Counted from the first letter of the stretch, positions 39,012 through 50,073 are shown. The stretch: DNA of 64,000 bases from Schistocephalus solidus (GCA_017591395.1 WEDG01005181.1:1-64000), one strand, 5' to 3'. Notes: a model not told the origin generated them from the letters alone. Numbers and translations are program-made.

Positions 39012-41060
39012 TTTTTAGAATTTATATTTGGTTAGCATCGACAAGGCCTTGTCTAAACACATTTTAGTAACGAAATGAAGTTATGACAATTCGTGCAGAT
39101 AAAATGTACAAAAAATTAATAATGTAGAAAGAACTTGTCCTGCTAGGTAAACAGTTAGTGATGTTTTGAAATAAATGGTGAAATTGAAAAAATTGGCAAT
39201 GAAATAAAATTCTTACCTTAAAAATGGAGGCAGAGTTGAATAGGCCTTCATTTTTGAATAGAAGGTAGGAGAAAAAACTGCTTAGGAAAATAAGATCAGG
39301 TGGTAGAGTAGGGTGATACTGCAGTAGCATTTCAGAATGAGTTAATGAAACGTCAAGATGATTCGTTCTTGATCACTTAGGCCTATGAAACAAAATTTCA
39401 TGAAAATGCGTCAATGAACTTAAGTCCTCAACATCTTAGGATCCAGAATTAAATTTTGATGATGGTAAGTATCAAAAGAAATGGCAGCATTCTAGTCTGT
39501 GGACCACCGAATGTGTAAGTCTGAATGACTTCATCGTTTGGATGACTGGTGATATAAGGAAACATCATGGTTTACGGGCGACTCGAGGTAGCGAAAATAT
39601 AGTTTCAAGAGGTTCACTTAAATTCCCAATGGTCCTTTCTCCAAGTCATGGGGAAAGCTACGGGGAAAAGATAAGGAAAATAAAAGGTTAAGAAAAATGT
39701 GCAGTTTTCGCTTGAATTCAGAAAGACTAGTTAACGACCTTATTTCAAATTGCAAGTTATTCCAAACAAAACTATACCTAGAAGCAAAGAAGAGAGAGCG
39801 TTTACGCGTGAAGGATGCAGGGGGAGGTATAATTAGTGCAGAATTACTTAGGTTATATGGAAGACTAACGGGGGTCATGACAGAAAGCATGGAGAGAGTT
39901 GAGATATTATTTAAGTCGGAAAAGAAGACAAAAACCTACACCAAGTCTCCTGACCCAAAGAAATTTTAGCTTCGTTAGCTGGCATCTTGTTGAGTAGGAA
40001 GTAGTTAAAAGAGTCGAAAATATGAGTTTTTTTGTGAAATGTCTTTGGACATTTTCAATTTTTGAATGGCTAGCTTCGTTCATTAAACCGAAGACAGGAC
40101 AGCAAAATTCAAGAATGTGAAGTAAAAACATACGATAAAGGCTTAATTTAATTTCAGAAGGTAGAAATTAATAAAGCCACAAATCTGAGCAGCTTTGGCC
40201 GTAATTCTATCGGCATGAGGCGAAAGATCTAATTAATTGATGAAGGAACATTCAATCATAGGGCAACCTTCAAAAATAAGAGATTTCGGCAGCCATACAG
40301 GCCCAAAACTCATGTAGCGACACGAATAAGGTGAGAACTCTATTAGCCATGTGGAGCTCCAGGCAGAAAGAGCGTCTAAGTCTGAATGAATTTGTTCTAG
40401 GCTTCGTTCGGTCGTAGAGTTAGAGAAGGAATGCACGCATTTGAGGTCATCAGCATAAATAAAAGATTGAGAATGTTTAACTATCGATGAAATATCATTT
40501 ATATACAGTAAGAAAAACAAAGGACCTAATTCGGTACCTTGAATGACACCACTAACAATCGGGGTAGCACTTGAGTATGAGGACCCCACTTAAACTTGTT
40601 GTTTTTGATCATTTAGGTATGATCTAATAAAGTCAGTAAGGGGACTACGAAATCCTATAGCTTCTAGTTTAGCTAGAAGTAGTTTATGAGGCACTTTATC
40701 AAATGCCTTACTAAGATGAAAATAGATAACTACCACAGATAGATGATCATTACGAAGAGAAGTTAGAAGATTTAGAAAAGACATGTGGCAGGTTTCACAA
40801 GAGCGGTCAGGTAAAAGCCGTGTTCGTAAAAGTTGATAATTTGGTTGCTTATGCAAAAATCCGTGATTTGTTTTGCAATGAGTTTTTCGAAGAGTTTAGC
40901 AAGAGAGGGCGTTTTATGAACTCCACGATAGATATGAATCTCAGATCGGGAACCAGATTTAAAAACTGGTATTATAATAGAAGTTTTCCAATAATCGGGG
41001 ACGAAACCATTTTCGAGAAATACTGAGAATTATTTGCTAATTAAAGGTGGAAAATCCCTT
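39012..41060 (-). mobile_element. LINE-B copy B4, 5' truncated, nested in C7
   Basis: Minus strand from RT fingers (TTAAGGGATTTTCCACCTTT at 41060) to the B tail at about 39014. C7 text is continuous across the insertion (GCAAATAATC | ACGATGGAACC). RT text: 40590-40856 (SCETCHMSFLNLLTSLRND, YFHLSKAFDKVPHKLLLAKL), 40233-40589 (SGVIQGTELGPLFFLLYIND, FIYADDLKCVHSF, intact YADD), 39907-40131 and 39618-39890 for the C-terminus (NNLQFEIRSLTSLSEFKRKL). Confidence 0.8.
39195..39281 (-). other. U-rich internal-loop hairpin, LINE-B4 3' UTR
   Basis: Sense: GCAG, U6, CUCCUACC, long A/U stem with GGCCUAUUCAACUCUGCC at the tip, GGUAAGAA, UUUUAUUU, CAUUGCC. The 3' arm is decayed (GGUAGGAG to GGUAAGAA; U run broken by A). 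The 5' arm is intact. Confidence 0.45.
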
Positions 41061-41533
41061 AACGATGGAACCTGAATCCTTTCCGACGTTTCAGCCATTC
41101 TCATTCAAAGATAGCAGCACCATTGATTACTCCTTATAATTAATTCGTAAGAAAATAATTCGTCTTAAAACTCGCACTCTTTGGAGTCTGACGGTTTACA
41201 AACACAGTTTTTAAGAGGGTGCTGAGTTTCCCCGATCGCTTAGCCTTATACTCTCAGTTTATCTTTTACCAGATGCTTTCCTGACTCATGGAAGATATCT
41301 ATTATTCTTCCTGTCTTCAAGTCAGGATCTCATTTGGAAATAAATAATTATGGAGGCATTCACAGTACCCCGGCTCTAGCAAAACATATTGAAAAGTTTA
41401 CTTTTTATCTAATTATTGACTTTTGCCCGCAAAAAAGCTTATAAGCGACTCAAAATATAGTTTTCTACTCGGCAAATCACGTGTCAATTTGCTTTTTTTA
41501 ACTTCGTCACATCCCTTCGTAAGGAGCAGCAGT
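41061..41533 (+). mobile_element. LINE-C copy C7, continuation (RT fingers)
   Basis: Resumes after B4 with ACGATGGAACCTGAATCC and runs through fingers text (NSHSLESDGLQTQFLRGC-like, then SGSHLEINNYGGIHSTPAL) to TCACATCCCTTCGTAAGG. Ends at 41533, where C8 starts on the other strand, making a head-to-head palindrome with a 4-nt TCAG overlap. Confidence 0.65.
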
Positions 41534-41661
41534 CAGGTTAAAGTAGATCACAACTGCTGACGTTGCTCATTACGAAGGGAACTGACGAGGTTAATAAAGC
41601 TAAGTGACAAACTTCGCATGATCTCACAGGTAGAAAACCATATTGCGAGACGCATAAGAGC

Positions 41662-42498
41662 TTATTTTCTAAGCAAAAGTCGAGAAGTTGATTTAAAAAT
41701 TTTTTCAAGAAGTTTTGCTAGAGCGGGGGTTTTGTGAACGCCTCGATAATTATTAACGTCCGAACGGGATGTCGACCTGAAGACAGGAAGAATAATAGAT
41801 GTCTTCCATGAGTCAGGAAAGAATCCGTTGAAAAGATAAACTAAGAATATATGGCTAAGCAATCGGGGAAAGCTCGGCACTCTCTTAATAACTAAGTTTG
41901 GAATACCGTCAGTCCCCGAAGAGTGCGAGTTTTTCAGACGCATTATTTTCTTAAAACTTAGTTCTATGGAGAAATCAATGGTGTTGATAGCATTGGATAA
42001 GGATGCCTGAAACATTGGAACTGGTTCAGATTCCATCGTTAAATGATTTGCAAAGAATGCACTAAACAATTCTGCCTTGTAAGAGTCTTCAAAAACGAAG
42101 TTCTTAGTTTCATTAAGTAATGGAGGTATTTCATAACCTAGTTTAGAGCAGGATCGACGGTGGAACAATTGAGCACCAGATTTGGCAGAGTTTGGTTCGC
42201 TGAGTGCGCATGATTCCCTCTGTCTGTCCCGTGCAAGCCGAATCTTAGAGCCTGATTCAAAAATCTCTGCAATCCTTATATGTACAGATAACGAACTAGT
42301 ATATTGATCTTTTAATTGCTTCCTCAATTTCTTAAGTCTTGGCAAAAGAAAGTGGGGAACGGTGGATTCCGAAGCGTAGGGCTTGACATTTTGGGTTGGC
42401 AAAAATTCCAGGATGTTATTTGAAACGACTGACATGAAGTCAGAAAGACTTGCTGCATCGTTCATGGAGGAGAGATGCTGCCAGTCCAATGAGTCCAA
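41662..42498 (-). pseudogene. LINE-C8 EN-RT linker and RT fingers, open for 278 codons
   Basis: The longest clean C frame: MDSLDWQHLSSMNDAASLSD, VPHFLLPRLKKLRKQLKDQY, RIAEIFESGSKIRLARDRQR, LNETKNFVFEDSYKAELFSA, FFANHLTMESEPVP, LKNSHSSGTDGIPNLVIKRV, SWKTSIILPVFRSTSRSDVN, YRGVHKTPALAKLLEKI. Shows the C consensus around the TGG codon that is TGA in C1 and C4. It stops before the palm because the copy is truncated. Confidence 0.75.
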
Positions 42499-42756
42499 AA
42501 AGTTGTTAAATTAGCTCATATCTGCGAGGTCAAAAGCATGATAGGTACGAATGGCGCTAGTCTTTTTCGATGAGACAATTTGTAAGCAACAGTGAATTAA
42601 TGTATGGTCACTTTGGGAGAGGCCCTGCTTAAAATGAACGAAGAGGGGAGCAATGTCATTTGTGAAAATCAGGTCTAAAATATGCTTGTCTCTCGTTGAA
42701 AAACGGAAAAGCTGTGACCAATTAGAATAATAAATGGTATCGAGGAAAGGCTGAAA

Positions 42757-43277
42757 TCAAGGTGGACAAAAGTTTGAAATCCAGTCAATTTCAGGAAAGT
42801 TAAATTCCCCATCGATTATTTTAATGTTAAAATTTGACTCCGAAACCAATTTAAAAATTTCACAAAGTTTTGCATCATCATCGGATGATGAATTAGGCGG
42901 GTTGTCAATACATGGGAGAATCGCCTTTTGCTGGGGCGACAGGATAATGGATGCAAAGCAGTATCTAACAGAGAATTGCGTAACATCTATATCAAACGGG
43001 AAGTGCTTAAATGAAGCTTTAATATAGAGAAGACAACCACCACCACGCTTATTAGTCCGGTCTTGACGTAGAGATCGTACTGGTCTATGACAAGCAAAGA
43101 GTCGGAAATTAAGGGATAGGTCCAAGATTCAGTTACACATAAAACATCAGGCATTAACTTGAAAGCAATGGCTCTCAGTTGGGCCATCTTATTTATAACA
43201 GATCTAGCATTAATTAATATGACATCTAGGGTAGTTCGAGTATCCAAACTAGGGTTATCGTTATTTATTAAAAACAA
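42757..43277 (-). pseudogene. LINE-C8 APE endonuclease
   Basis: 42987-43277: VILINARSVINKMAQLRAIA, DVLCVTESWTYPLISDSLL (TESW kept), DQYDLYVKTG then a frameshift near 43060. 42757-43125: TNKRGGGCLLYIKASFKHFP (GGG kept), FNIKIIDGEFNFPEIDWIS (GDFN changed to GEFN, catalytic Asp to Glu). SDH follows outside the frame near 42600. Two frames and GEFN make it inactive. Confidence 0.75.
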
Positions 43278-43519
43278 TTTGGAGTTGGGTAGTTAAGTTG
43301 TAAGTTATTATGGCTTGGAGGGTAATTGCCAACTGCGCCATAACGATTTGTATATGGAACGTCATTTACAAAATGCTGAGAGGGATATATAAAAGGTGTA
43401 GGAATAAAACTTTCAGGCATTGAACAACCATTGGGGTTACGACCGGGATATGCCTGTTGGTAGTTAAATCGGAATGACGGGAAGTTAGATGGAATGTAGG
43501 GGCTGGTGGGAGAGGGCAA
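43268..43519 (-). pseudogene. LINE-C8 Pro-rich region before EN
   Basis: Reads TSPYIPSNFPSFRFNYQQAY, IPTPFIYPSQHFVNDVPYTN and YPPSHNNLQLNYPTPNCF, overlapping the EN start in another frame. Homologous to 9698-9952. Low complexity, no domain. Probably the C-terminal part of ORF1 or a spacer in a fused ORF. Confidence 0.45.
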
Positions 43520-44115
43520 GCAGCTATAAGAATTAAGTGCTGGGAAGTCGAGTCTTGTATATCGGTTAAAATAGTTAAGGTTATTTGCTTGTTGGAGAGG
43601 CTTGCTTAGTTTTGGAGAAGGCAGTATGCAATTACTGAGACCTGCGCTATCTTGATTTTCGGTCTGGGTTAGATTTACGTCCTTCGGAAAACCTGCCTTA
43701 GGTGATATAATTGAGGGTTTAAGATGACCCGTGGGGTTATGGGACGAGCTAGCTTGTGCAGGGTTAAATAATTTAAATTTAGATGATTGCAGATTTTGTA
43801 TTTGAAGAACGTTATTTATGCGATGCGATTCGGGAAATTTCCCGGAGAGGCCTGGAAAATTGTGTTTAAGAGGGGAAGCTGGCAGTCTAAGTGCTTAAGA
43901 CGGGTAAGATGGTATAAATTCTTTAGACGAGGTTGCAGACATTACAGGTGGGTTGAAAGCACTGGAAATTGCAGTATTCGACGGCGGGGGAGACGAAGTA
44001 GAAGGTTGAGTGGAGGGGCTGACCGAACTAGACATCTGAGGAGATGAATTAGCTGGTGCATTGACGTTAGTGGAAATACGACCAGACTTATGAATATAAG
44101 GTTGAGAAATTTATG

Positions 44116-44699
44116 ATAATAGTTGTTGTTAGTTGTATTTATTTAATACCGGTTTACAGGCATTGTCAGGTGAAATATTCAGTGGGTAGAGGCTGGCAGT
44201 TAAAAAAAAACTCCTGAATATATATCATTATATGTGTTTTTCCTATTTTCATGTTATTCAGGAGAAAAAAACTGCCGCCTGTAAGGATGATAGCAATTCA
44301 GATCAGGGAAGGGCTAACACAATTGCAGTCTGTATGCAGTCTCTCTGTCTTTGCTAGGAACCGGGATTCTGCCTCAGGCAAGAAAGCATCCGTGTACGGT
44401 CGCTCACTGTCTGCCAGAAGAAGTCAACGGGTGCAGGCTGCAGAGACGGTGCCGTATCCCTCAAGGTAACACCTGGGATCGAGTTCAGATGCCGCGCACT
44501 CCGTCGAATAGGAAAAACAGATTCTACCGTGTCGGCGCCCAGAATTCTTGGAAACTGTTCTGAATGCAAAAACTAGTAATGGTAATCTTAAACAAAGAAT
44601 AACTCCGTTGGACTTTTATATTATGGGGAAGTTTATTCCACATGGCCATGGCGTTTATCGAAAAGAACCGTCGATACTTAACTGTGCGAGCTAATAAGA
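44116..44699 (-). mobile_element. LINE-A copy A6, 3' end, nested in C8
   Basis: About 585 bp of A sequence (RT C-terminal text NAMAMWNKLPHNIKVQRSYS to the tail TTATTTAATAC...). C2 shows the uninterrupted site near 10550 (GATGATAGGAAGGACCC), while here the flanks are ATGATAATAG and CTAATAAGAAGGACCC. Almost identical to A1 over the shared part. Confidence 0.75.
44195..44276 (-). other. U-rich internal-loop hairpin, LINE-A6 3' UTR
   Basis: Sense: GGCAG, U-run of 7 (with flanking U), CUCCUGAAUA, loop with UAUAUAUCAUUAUA-like text, UAUUCAGGAG, U9 (44210-44202), AACUGCC. The upper stem is 10 perfect pairs. The longest U strand of the set. Confidence 0.6.
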
Positions 44700-45310
44700 A
44701 GGACCCATTTCTTCGTTCAATTGGTGTAAGATCTCGACACAGGAAACATTTTGTCATTTCCAAATAGCGAAAAGTGCGACCTCATTGAGCAAAGATTGAG
44801 TCCACCCCAACTGTTGAAAACAATTAAACTAGTACAGGAGGATTATTGCTACGCGAAGAGAGGCGTTTTGCTTCCACTATTTTGTAGTTGAAACCACCCG
44901 AGTACAAAAAGTCCATAGCAACGTCAGCTGGGTGTCTGTGTATGGGAGCATTTTTAAGGAGAAAATTATGGTTACGTTTCTGTCTATCGAAAGCCTCGCT
45001 GGCGACCAAGTGAACAAGCGAATCAAGACGTTTCCAATCGTGATAGAGAACAACAGGTATGTTACCATTGAACAGGTTGCCGAGTATAGATAAAAAAGAT
45101 CCAAACTTCATCATGAAGTCATTTTAGTTCTGTAAAGCGGACGGATCTAGCTGTTAAGCTTTAACTATGGATTGTACATTTGAGTCAATTTTGAAACTGC
45201 TAGGTGTATTCAAGCAACGTTTTGGTCCCGAGGCATGTAGTTAAAGACAAATTGAGCTTGTTGGTTTCATCTTAGGTCAAAAATATGAGAACGATCTACG
45301 TAGGATACGC
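44700..45310 (-). mobile_element. LINE-C copy C8, ORF1 and 5' end
   Basis: Continuation 5' of A6. ORF1 text at 44824-45114: MMKFGSFLSILGNLFNGNI, EAFDRQKRNHNFLLKNAPI, DVAMDFLYSGGFNYKIVEAK. Colinear with C2 (10555-11190). 5' limit of C similarity at about 45310 in both copies. Confidence 0.65.
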
Positions 45311-45524
45311 AGGGTAAATAAATTTATGAAATTTCAACCTAAATTCGTTGTAAGCGCTATATAATTCTACGTTTTCTACGAGGATTTATAGGGATAGCAA
45401 GTTGTAGTTGTCTTAAGGCTAGAAATACAAACCTTTATCAACAATTACCAATAAAGATAGCAAGAAACAAATAAATTCGTTAAAAGTTTCGAAAGAGAAA
45501 TGAGGCTATGCCAAGTGAATAATA
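45311..45524. other. 5'-UTR-like sequence between C8 and A1
   Basis: Includes GGCTAGAAATACAAACCTTT and AAGTTTCGAAAGAG, similar to 49640-49735 just upstream of the A1 reading frame. It may be 5' UTR shared by A and C or a small A 5' fragment. No ORF. Confidence 0.35.
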
Positions 45525-45603
45525 TAATAAGAATAATAATAATAGTTGTATTTAATACCGGTTTACAGGCATTGTCAGATGAAATATTCAGTGAATAGAG
45601 GCT

Positions 45604-45682
45604 GGCAGTTAAAAAAACTCCTGAATATATATCATTATAAGTGTTTTTCCTATTTTCATGTTATTCAGGAGAAAAAACTGCC
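45604..45682 (-). other. U-rich internal-loop hairpin, LINE-A1 3' UTR
   Basis: Sense: GGCAG (45682-45678), U6 (45677-45672), CUCCUGAAUA (45671-45662), A/U loop, UAUUCAGGAG (45627-45618), U7 (45617-45611), AA, CUGCC (45608-45604). The upper stem is 10 perfect pairs; the lower stem extends to GGCGGCAG with CUGCC(A)GCC around one bulge. About 55 nt before the tail. Confidence 0.65.
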
Positions 45683-46203
45683 GCCTGTAAGGATGATAGC
45701 AATTCAGATCAGGGAAGGGCTAACACAATTGCAGTCTGTATGCAGTCTCTCTCTGTCTTTGCTAGGAACCGGGATTCTGCCTCAGGCAAGAAATCATCCG
45801 TGTACGGTCGCTCACTGTCTGCTGAAGAAGTCAACGGGCGCAGGCTGCAGAGACGGTGCCGTATCCCTCAAGTTAACACCTGGGATCGAGTTCAGATGCC
45901 GCGCACTCCGTCGAACAGGAAAACAGATTCTACCGTGTCGGCGCCCAGAATTCTTGGAAACTGTTCTGAATGCAAAAAAACTAGTAATGGTAATCTTAAA
46001 CAAAGAATAACTCCGTTGGACTTTTTTTATATTATGGGGAAGTTTTTCCACATGGCCATGGCGTTTACCGAAAAGAACCGTCGATACTTAACTGTGCGAG
46101 CTAATGGAAGAAATAAAAAGACATTGCGATGACTGCTGCGCCGAGGATGGTCAAGCTGCCTCACAGTGATAAGGGGGATTAAATGTACGATTATTCAAAA
46201 AGC

Positions 46204-46821
46204 TTAAACAGCAAAAAAATAGTCCCTTCTGCACTCGGCGAAACCATAAGGGATCAATGTTAACAAGCCCACAGCGTTCTTGATACGACAGATTACGGTG
46301 CTCCAACGATAAAATTCTTTCATGAAGAAGTGTTGGACCGATTCTATTTTCTTCCGTTGGCTAGCGCGCAGAAGGCTAAATAGAAACGAGCAGTATTCCA
46401 GGCCAGGTCTAACGTACATTTTATAAAGGCGAAGTCTTATATCAATAGTTTTAAAATTTCGGAGGATAAACCCGGCAGTTCTGCGTGCTTTGGAGACAAT
46501 CAGGGCGCAATGCTCTGAAAGATTGAGACCGTTGGAATATGATATGCCCAGGTCCTTAACAACGCCAGGTACATATATATCGTGGCCATCTATGCTTAGA
46601 TGAGGTTGATGGTTGTCAGCGACAACCATAACGGAAAATTTGTGCCAAGAAAGGGAAAGGCGCCATGTGCAGCACCACTGGGCAAAGGCCTCGAGATCAT
46701 TTTTTAATAGATCAAGCACGGTGTCGCGATCTGCCGGCTTGTATCGATAGGCAACTTTTAAATCGTCGGCATACATAAAAGGGCCTACCATTTCGAAATA
46801 AACCTGGCACATCATTGACAA
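46204..46821 (-). pseudogene. LINE-A1 RT motif C and C-terminal domain
   Basis: Open for 205 codons after the slip: GPFMYADDLKVAYRY (motif C), LKNDLEAFAQWCCTWRLSLS, GHDIYVPGVVKDLGISYSNG, LSEHCALIVSKARRTAGFIL, YKMYVRPGLEYCSFLFSLL, KKIESVQHFFMKEFYR. Ends at 46204. The remaining tail (ANGRNKK-strand complement; NAMAFWKKLPHNIKKVQRS) is read at 45812-46051 after another frame change. Confidence 0.8.
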
Positions 46822-47833
46822 AAAGACAAAATAAAAGCGGGCCTAGCACACTACCCTGAATAACTCCACTCCTCACACGTGCCGAGTTTGAGATAGCATT
46901 GGAGATCTTAACATGTTGTGTACGAGAGCTCAGGTAAGAAGATATCAAGCTCAGAAGTTTACCACATATACCGAAAGAGGAGAGTTTCAGGAGAAGAAGG
47001 GCATGGTCAACACGATCGAATGCCTTGGTGAAATCAAAATAGACTATGTAAAGTGCACAGCCATTATCCCGAGATTGTAGAACATGATCAAAGAAAGAGA
47101 GCTGACATGTGTCACAAGACCTAGTTTTGAGGAACCCATGCTGGGCTGCACTCAATAGGTTATTCTCAGTTAAATGATACATCATCTTATCTTTGATCAA
47201 GGTCTCCAGGATTTTCGAAGCTGCGGACAGTGTGTTGATTGGCCTAAAATCGTCAAATGACGTAGATTGGCCGCGTTTGGGGATAGGTAGAATATGCGAT
47301 TCCTTCCATACACTGGGAAAGGTTTCACTTTCAAGAGCTAGATTAAATATCTTACATAGAAGTGACGGGAAAATATCATTAGCATCCGCCTTTATAATAC
47401 TGATCGGTACGCCATCTGGTCCAGGACTATAAGATTGACGAAAACGTCGAATGGCTACGGTTATGTCCCAGAGGGTAAAAGTTATGGTCTCGAGGACGGC
47501 ACCGGTCCAAACCTGGATGGGCGGAGGGGGAGCGGTCGAATTTTCAATAAATGTTCTGGACAAGAAAACGTTAAAACTATCAGCCGTCAATTTCTCATCA
47601 ACTACAGGATTGCCAATGGAATCCAGTAGTACGGGGTGCCATGCTTTACTATGGGTTCTAATTGCGCGGGAAAAAAGTTTCGCTACATTTAACGAACGGT
47701 TTTCGACATATTTGACCTCTTCAGCTAGCCGTTTTTCCCCTGTTAGCCTCTTGGCCTGCTCAGAAATACGGTGGATCAAGGGCAGAACGGAAATGTCGTT
47801 TTGCAAATGGAATCGACGAGAGAGTTTACGCAA
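46712..47833 (-). pseudogene. LINE-A1 reverse transcriptase (fingers and palm), frameshifted before YADD
   Basis: Open for 373 codons: MRKLSRRFHLQNDISVLPL, TLWDITVAIRRFRQSYSPGP, DGVPISIIKADAND, SFDDFRPINTLSAASKILET, AAQHGFLKTRSCDTCQLSFF, YIVYFDFTKAFDRVDHALLL (motif A), RSGVIQGSVLGPLLFCLFVN (motif B). A 1-nt slip near 46780 turns PFMYADD into PFYVCRR. The active site itself is intact in the next frame. Confidence 0.85.
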
Positions 47834-47834
47834 C

Positions 47835-48917
47835 CTAAGGCGAAAGATAAAGGGAGATAAACCTCATCCGCGCATTAATTAATTTCTGACGGGGAACAAA
47901 ACGAGAAATAAGTGGATCTAAAACTTCGTAAAGCATACCGGTACAGGTGTTCACATCCTGACACATAAAGAAATTAGACCAGTCATGGGAGTTAAGATGT
48001 ATCAATAATTCTGTCGAAAGCGCTAATCGAAAATCAAAGAAAAAGCTATATTTCTTGGAAGGCGTTTCATCGGTTTCGAGTTGTAGTGTAGAAACAACGA
48101 TATCATTGTCTGAGCTCCCAAGTGAGCCTAATGATGACACTGTCAAAGGTAGGCAACCTCTGCAGAAGATTAGATCAAGTATGCTTGATCCTCGGGTAGG
48201 GAAGTCAACAACCTGGGTCCACATGCCAATCTCTACGGCCTCGAGAAAGTCCTCGAACTTCCTGGGGCCGGAGGGGACCGGAAACCAGTGAATGTCAGGA
48301 AGGTTGAAATCACCTGCAATTAAGTAATACTTAAAATTTAAGTCAACTGCGGCATGGAATGCTTGTGAGAGACAAAGATCGAAATTCTCACTGGTATTGG
48401 GTGGGCAATAGACACAACCAATGAGTAAAGTGTTCCTATTTTTTAAGGTTATTTGAAGCCAGCAGCTCTCGTCAACCGCAGTAAATTGTGGATGATCTAA
48501 GGTCCGAAATTGCAGCGCTTGTTTAATATAGATACAGCTTCCTCCACCACGACTATTACGGCGATCATTTCGAGTACAATTATAACCTATAAGAGAGAGT
48601 TCGGGGTCGGCTACGGAAGGTGTTGCCCATGTTTCAGTTACTATAACGATATCTGGACAGTGGACAAAGACTAGAGTCTGAAGCAGGGGCATTTTATTGA
48701 GCAAGGATCTAGCATTTAGAACGAACAGTTTAAGTGGGCAAGGTGGTTGTTTTTTAGGGAGAGCGGCTAATTCATCCAGTGGTTCACGGGCCACTGAACG
48801 TTGGGGGCGGGTGCTCCCGCCCTGTACTGGAAAAAAGGTGGGATCATACGCGCCTGATGTGGGTGAATCGGAGTAAAATATGAAGGTGGAAATGACAGAA
48901 AGGGGAACTGAGCACAA
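47835..48917 (-). pseudogene. LINE-A1 APE endonuclease, catalytic His replaced
   Basis: Open for 360 codons. Motifs in order: LFVLNARSLLNKMPLLQTLV, DIVIVTETWATPSV (Glu kept), RNDRRNSRGGGSCIYIKQ, IGCVYCPPNTSENFD (CPPN for RPPN), YYLIAGDFNLPDIHWFP, GSSILDLIFCRGCLPL, LGSSDNDIVVSTL where SDH is expected: the general-base His is Asn. The frame ends after VPRQKLINAR through a frameshift near 47870; A2 reads on as DEVYLPLSFRR-like text. It would nick target DNA if active. Confidence 0.8.
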
Positions 48918-49605
48918 CTGCTAGATATTGGGGCATGACCGGGAAATCCCTGGACAGGATACTGCAAATTATTACTATTAAGGTGACACAGAAGGTCAGG
49001 TGAGTCTAGTAGTCCAGCAGGACCCTTCGTATTGAGAGACAACTGGGGAAACGACCGTAGCGAAAATTGGCTACGGGGTGGGGGATGCACTGCTGTGAGT
49101 GGCACAGAAGCACTATTTTTGGGCGAGAATGCTTGTATGTTTCGTTTATCGGCCTCAGTATGAGACCTGGGTGATAGCTGGAAATTCGATGTTGTTGGGG
49201 TGGGGATGTTTTTTTGGGAGAAATAGGCGATCGTAACGGAGTAGTTTTCGTGGAGAGACTAAAGTTTTGCGGTTTTCGAGTTGTTGAGACTTTAGCTGGA
49301 CTTGTCTTGGAGCTAGAAATCTGCGTTGGTTTACCAGGAGTAACTGGTAAACTTGGTATGGTAATAGGCGGAGTACTGCCGTCTTGAGAACGAAAAAAAG
49401 AAGTACAGTTTTCTTGAGATCCCAAAAGATTAATCAAGGTTGGTTTCCGTGCAGAGTTAGCTGGAGCTTCAGATGGCGAAGCCGTTGATGAGATTGGAGG
49501 CAATTTGTTCAGCATGGCAACAGTGGTAGTCATTTCTCTGTTGCTTGTCGACAATTTAAAATTTGACACTGTATAGTTCAACCTATTGTTAAAGATAAAG
49601 ACCAC
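48767..49605 (-). pseudogene. LINE-A1 Pro/Ser-rich leader (ORF1-like)
   Basis: Open 49006-49605: MTTTVAMLNKLPPISSTASP, ITIPSLPVTPGKPTQISSS, RSPISPKKTSPPQQHRI; then 48767-49105 in another frame: PGHAPISSSCAQFPFLSFPP, IHPHQARMIPPFF. Low complexity and basic, leading directly into EN at about 48740. Unlike B and C, I see no FLYSCGFN-type ORF1 domain within this element. Confidence 0.5.
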
Positions 49606-49818
49606 AGGTTATTGCATACGAGTAAGGGCTAGAAATACAAAACTTTCATCTACAATTAAGCCAATAGCGACAGTATAAACGAAAAAATGCGTTCTAACTT
49701 TTAGATTTCACTAAGCTTTCGAAAATCTACCTGCGCGCCTTGACCTTGATCTTAAACAACTTGTTTTTCTTTTAACTATTGAGCTGAGTGCTCATACTTA
49801 GAGAAATTAAGGTCAACT

Positions 49819-50073
49819 TCAATCGCCGAAAAAAAGTTTGACCAGAATAGGCAGGTTTTTGCCACGGGAAGACAAACTTTTAGCTTCAGTGACTTTAAAG
49901 TTAAAGCCGCACGAGTAAAGGAAATAAAATGCAACGTCCAGTGGTATTTTGCTCTTGGGGACGTTTTTTAAAAGAAAATTGAAACTTCTCTTATATCGGT
50001 CAATTGACTCAGTACTGACCATGTTTATATAAGTCTCTAGTTTCTTGCGTTGTTGAGAAGTGAGTGAATACAA
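49819..50073 (-). pseudogene. LINE-B6 ORF1 domain
   Basis: Reads TSQQRKKLETYINMVSTESI, DRYKRSFNFLLKNVPKSKIP, DVAFYFLYSCGFNFKVTEAK and KNLPILVKLFFGD. Upstream in the same region KKLDLDALENFNTFMS then YGSLFTILGTIFEGK. Shares the FLYSCGFN domain with C. Unrecognised fold. Ends through a frameshift at about 49820. Confidence 0.55.

Larger units (their letters stand above)
41536..44115 (-). mobile_element. LINE-C copy C8, RT fingers to Pro-rich region
   Basis: Minus-strand C element lacking RT palm, C-terminus and 3' UTR: it starts at the RT motif A region (ATCTACTTTAACCTGA on its sense strand). It continues to 44115, where A6 is inserted, and resumes at 44700-45310. Coding is better preserved than in C7, with which it forms the palindrome. 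Confidence 0.75.
45525..49760 (-). mobile_element. LINE-A copy A1, near full length
   Basis: About 4.2 kb on the minus strand: short 5' UTR (49760-49610), Pro/Ser-rich leader (49605-48767), EN (48917-47835), RT (47833-46712), C-terminal region (46821-45812), 3' UTR hairpin and a (TTA)n tail at 45525-45545. About four frameshifts and one catalytic EN change inactivate it. It is the reference copy for family A. Confidence 0.85.

Noticed and set aside
41536..45310. C7/C8 palindrome as L1-style twin priming
   Set aside because: Twin priming joins complementary parts of one element in opposite orientation; here both arms carry the same part (5' region to RT fingers).
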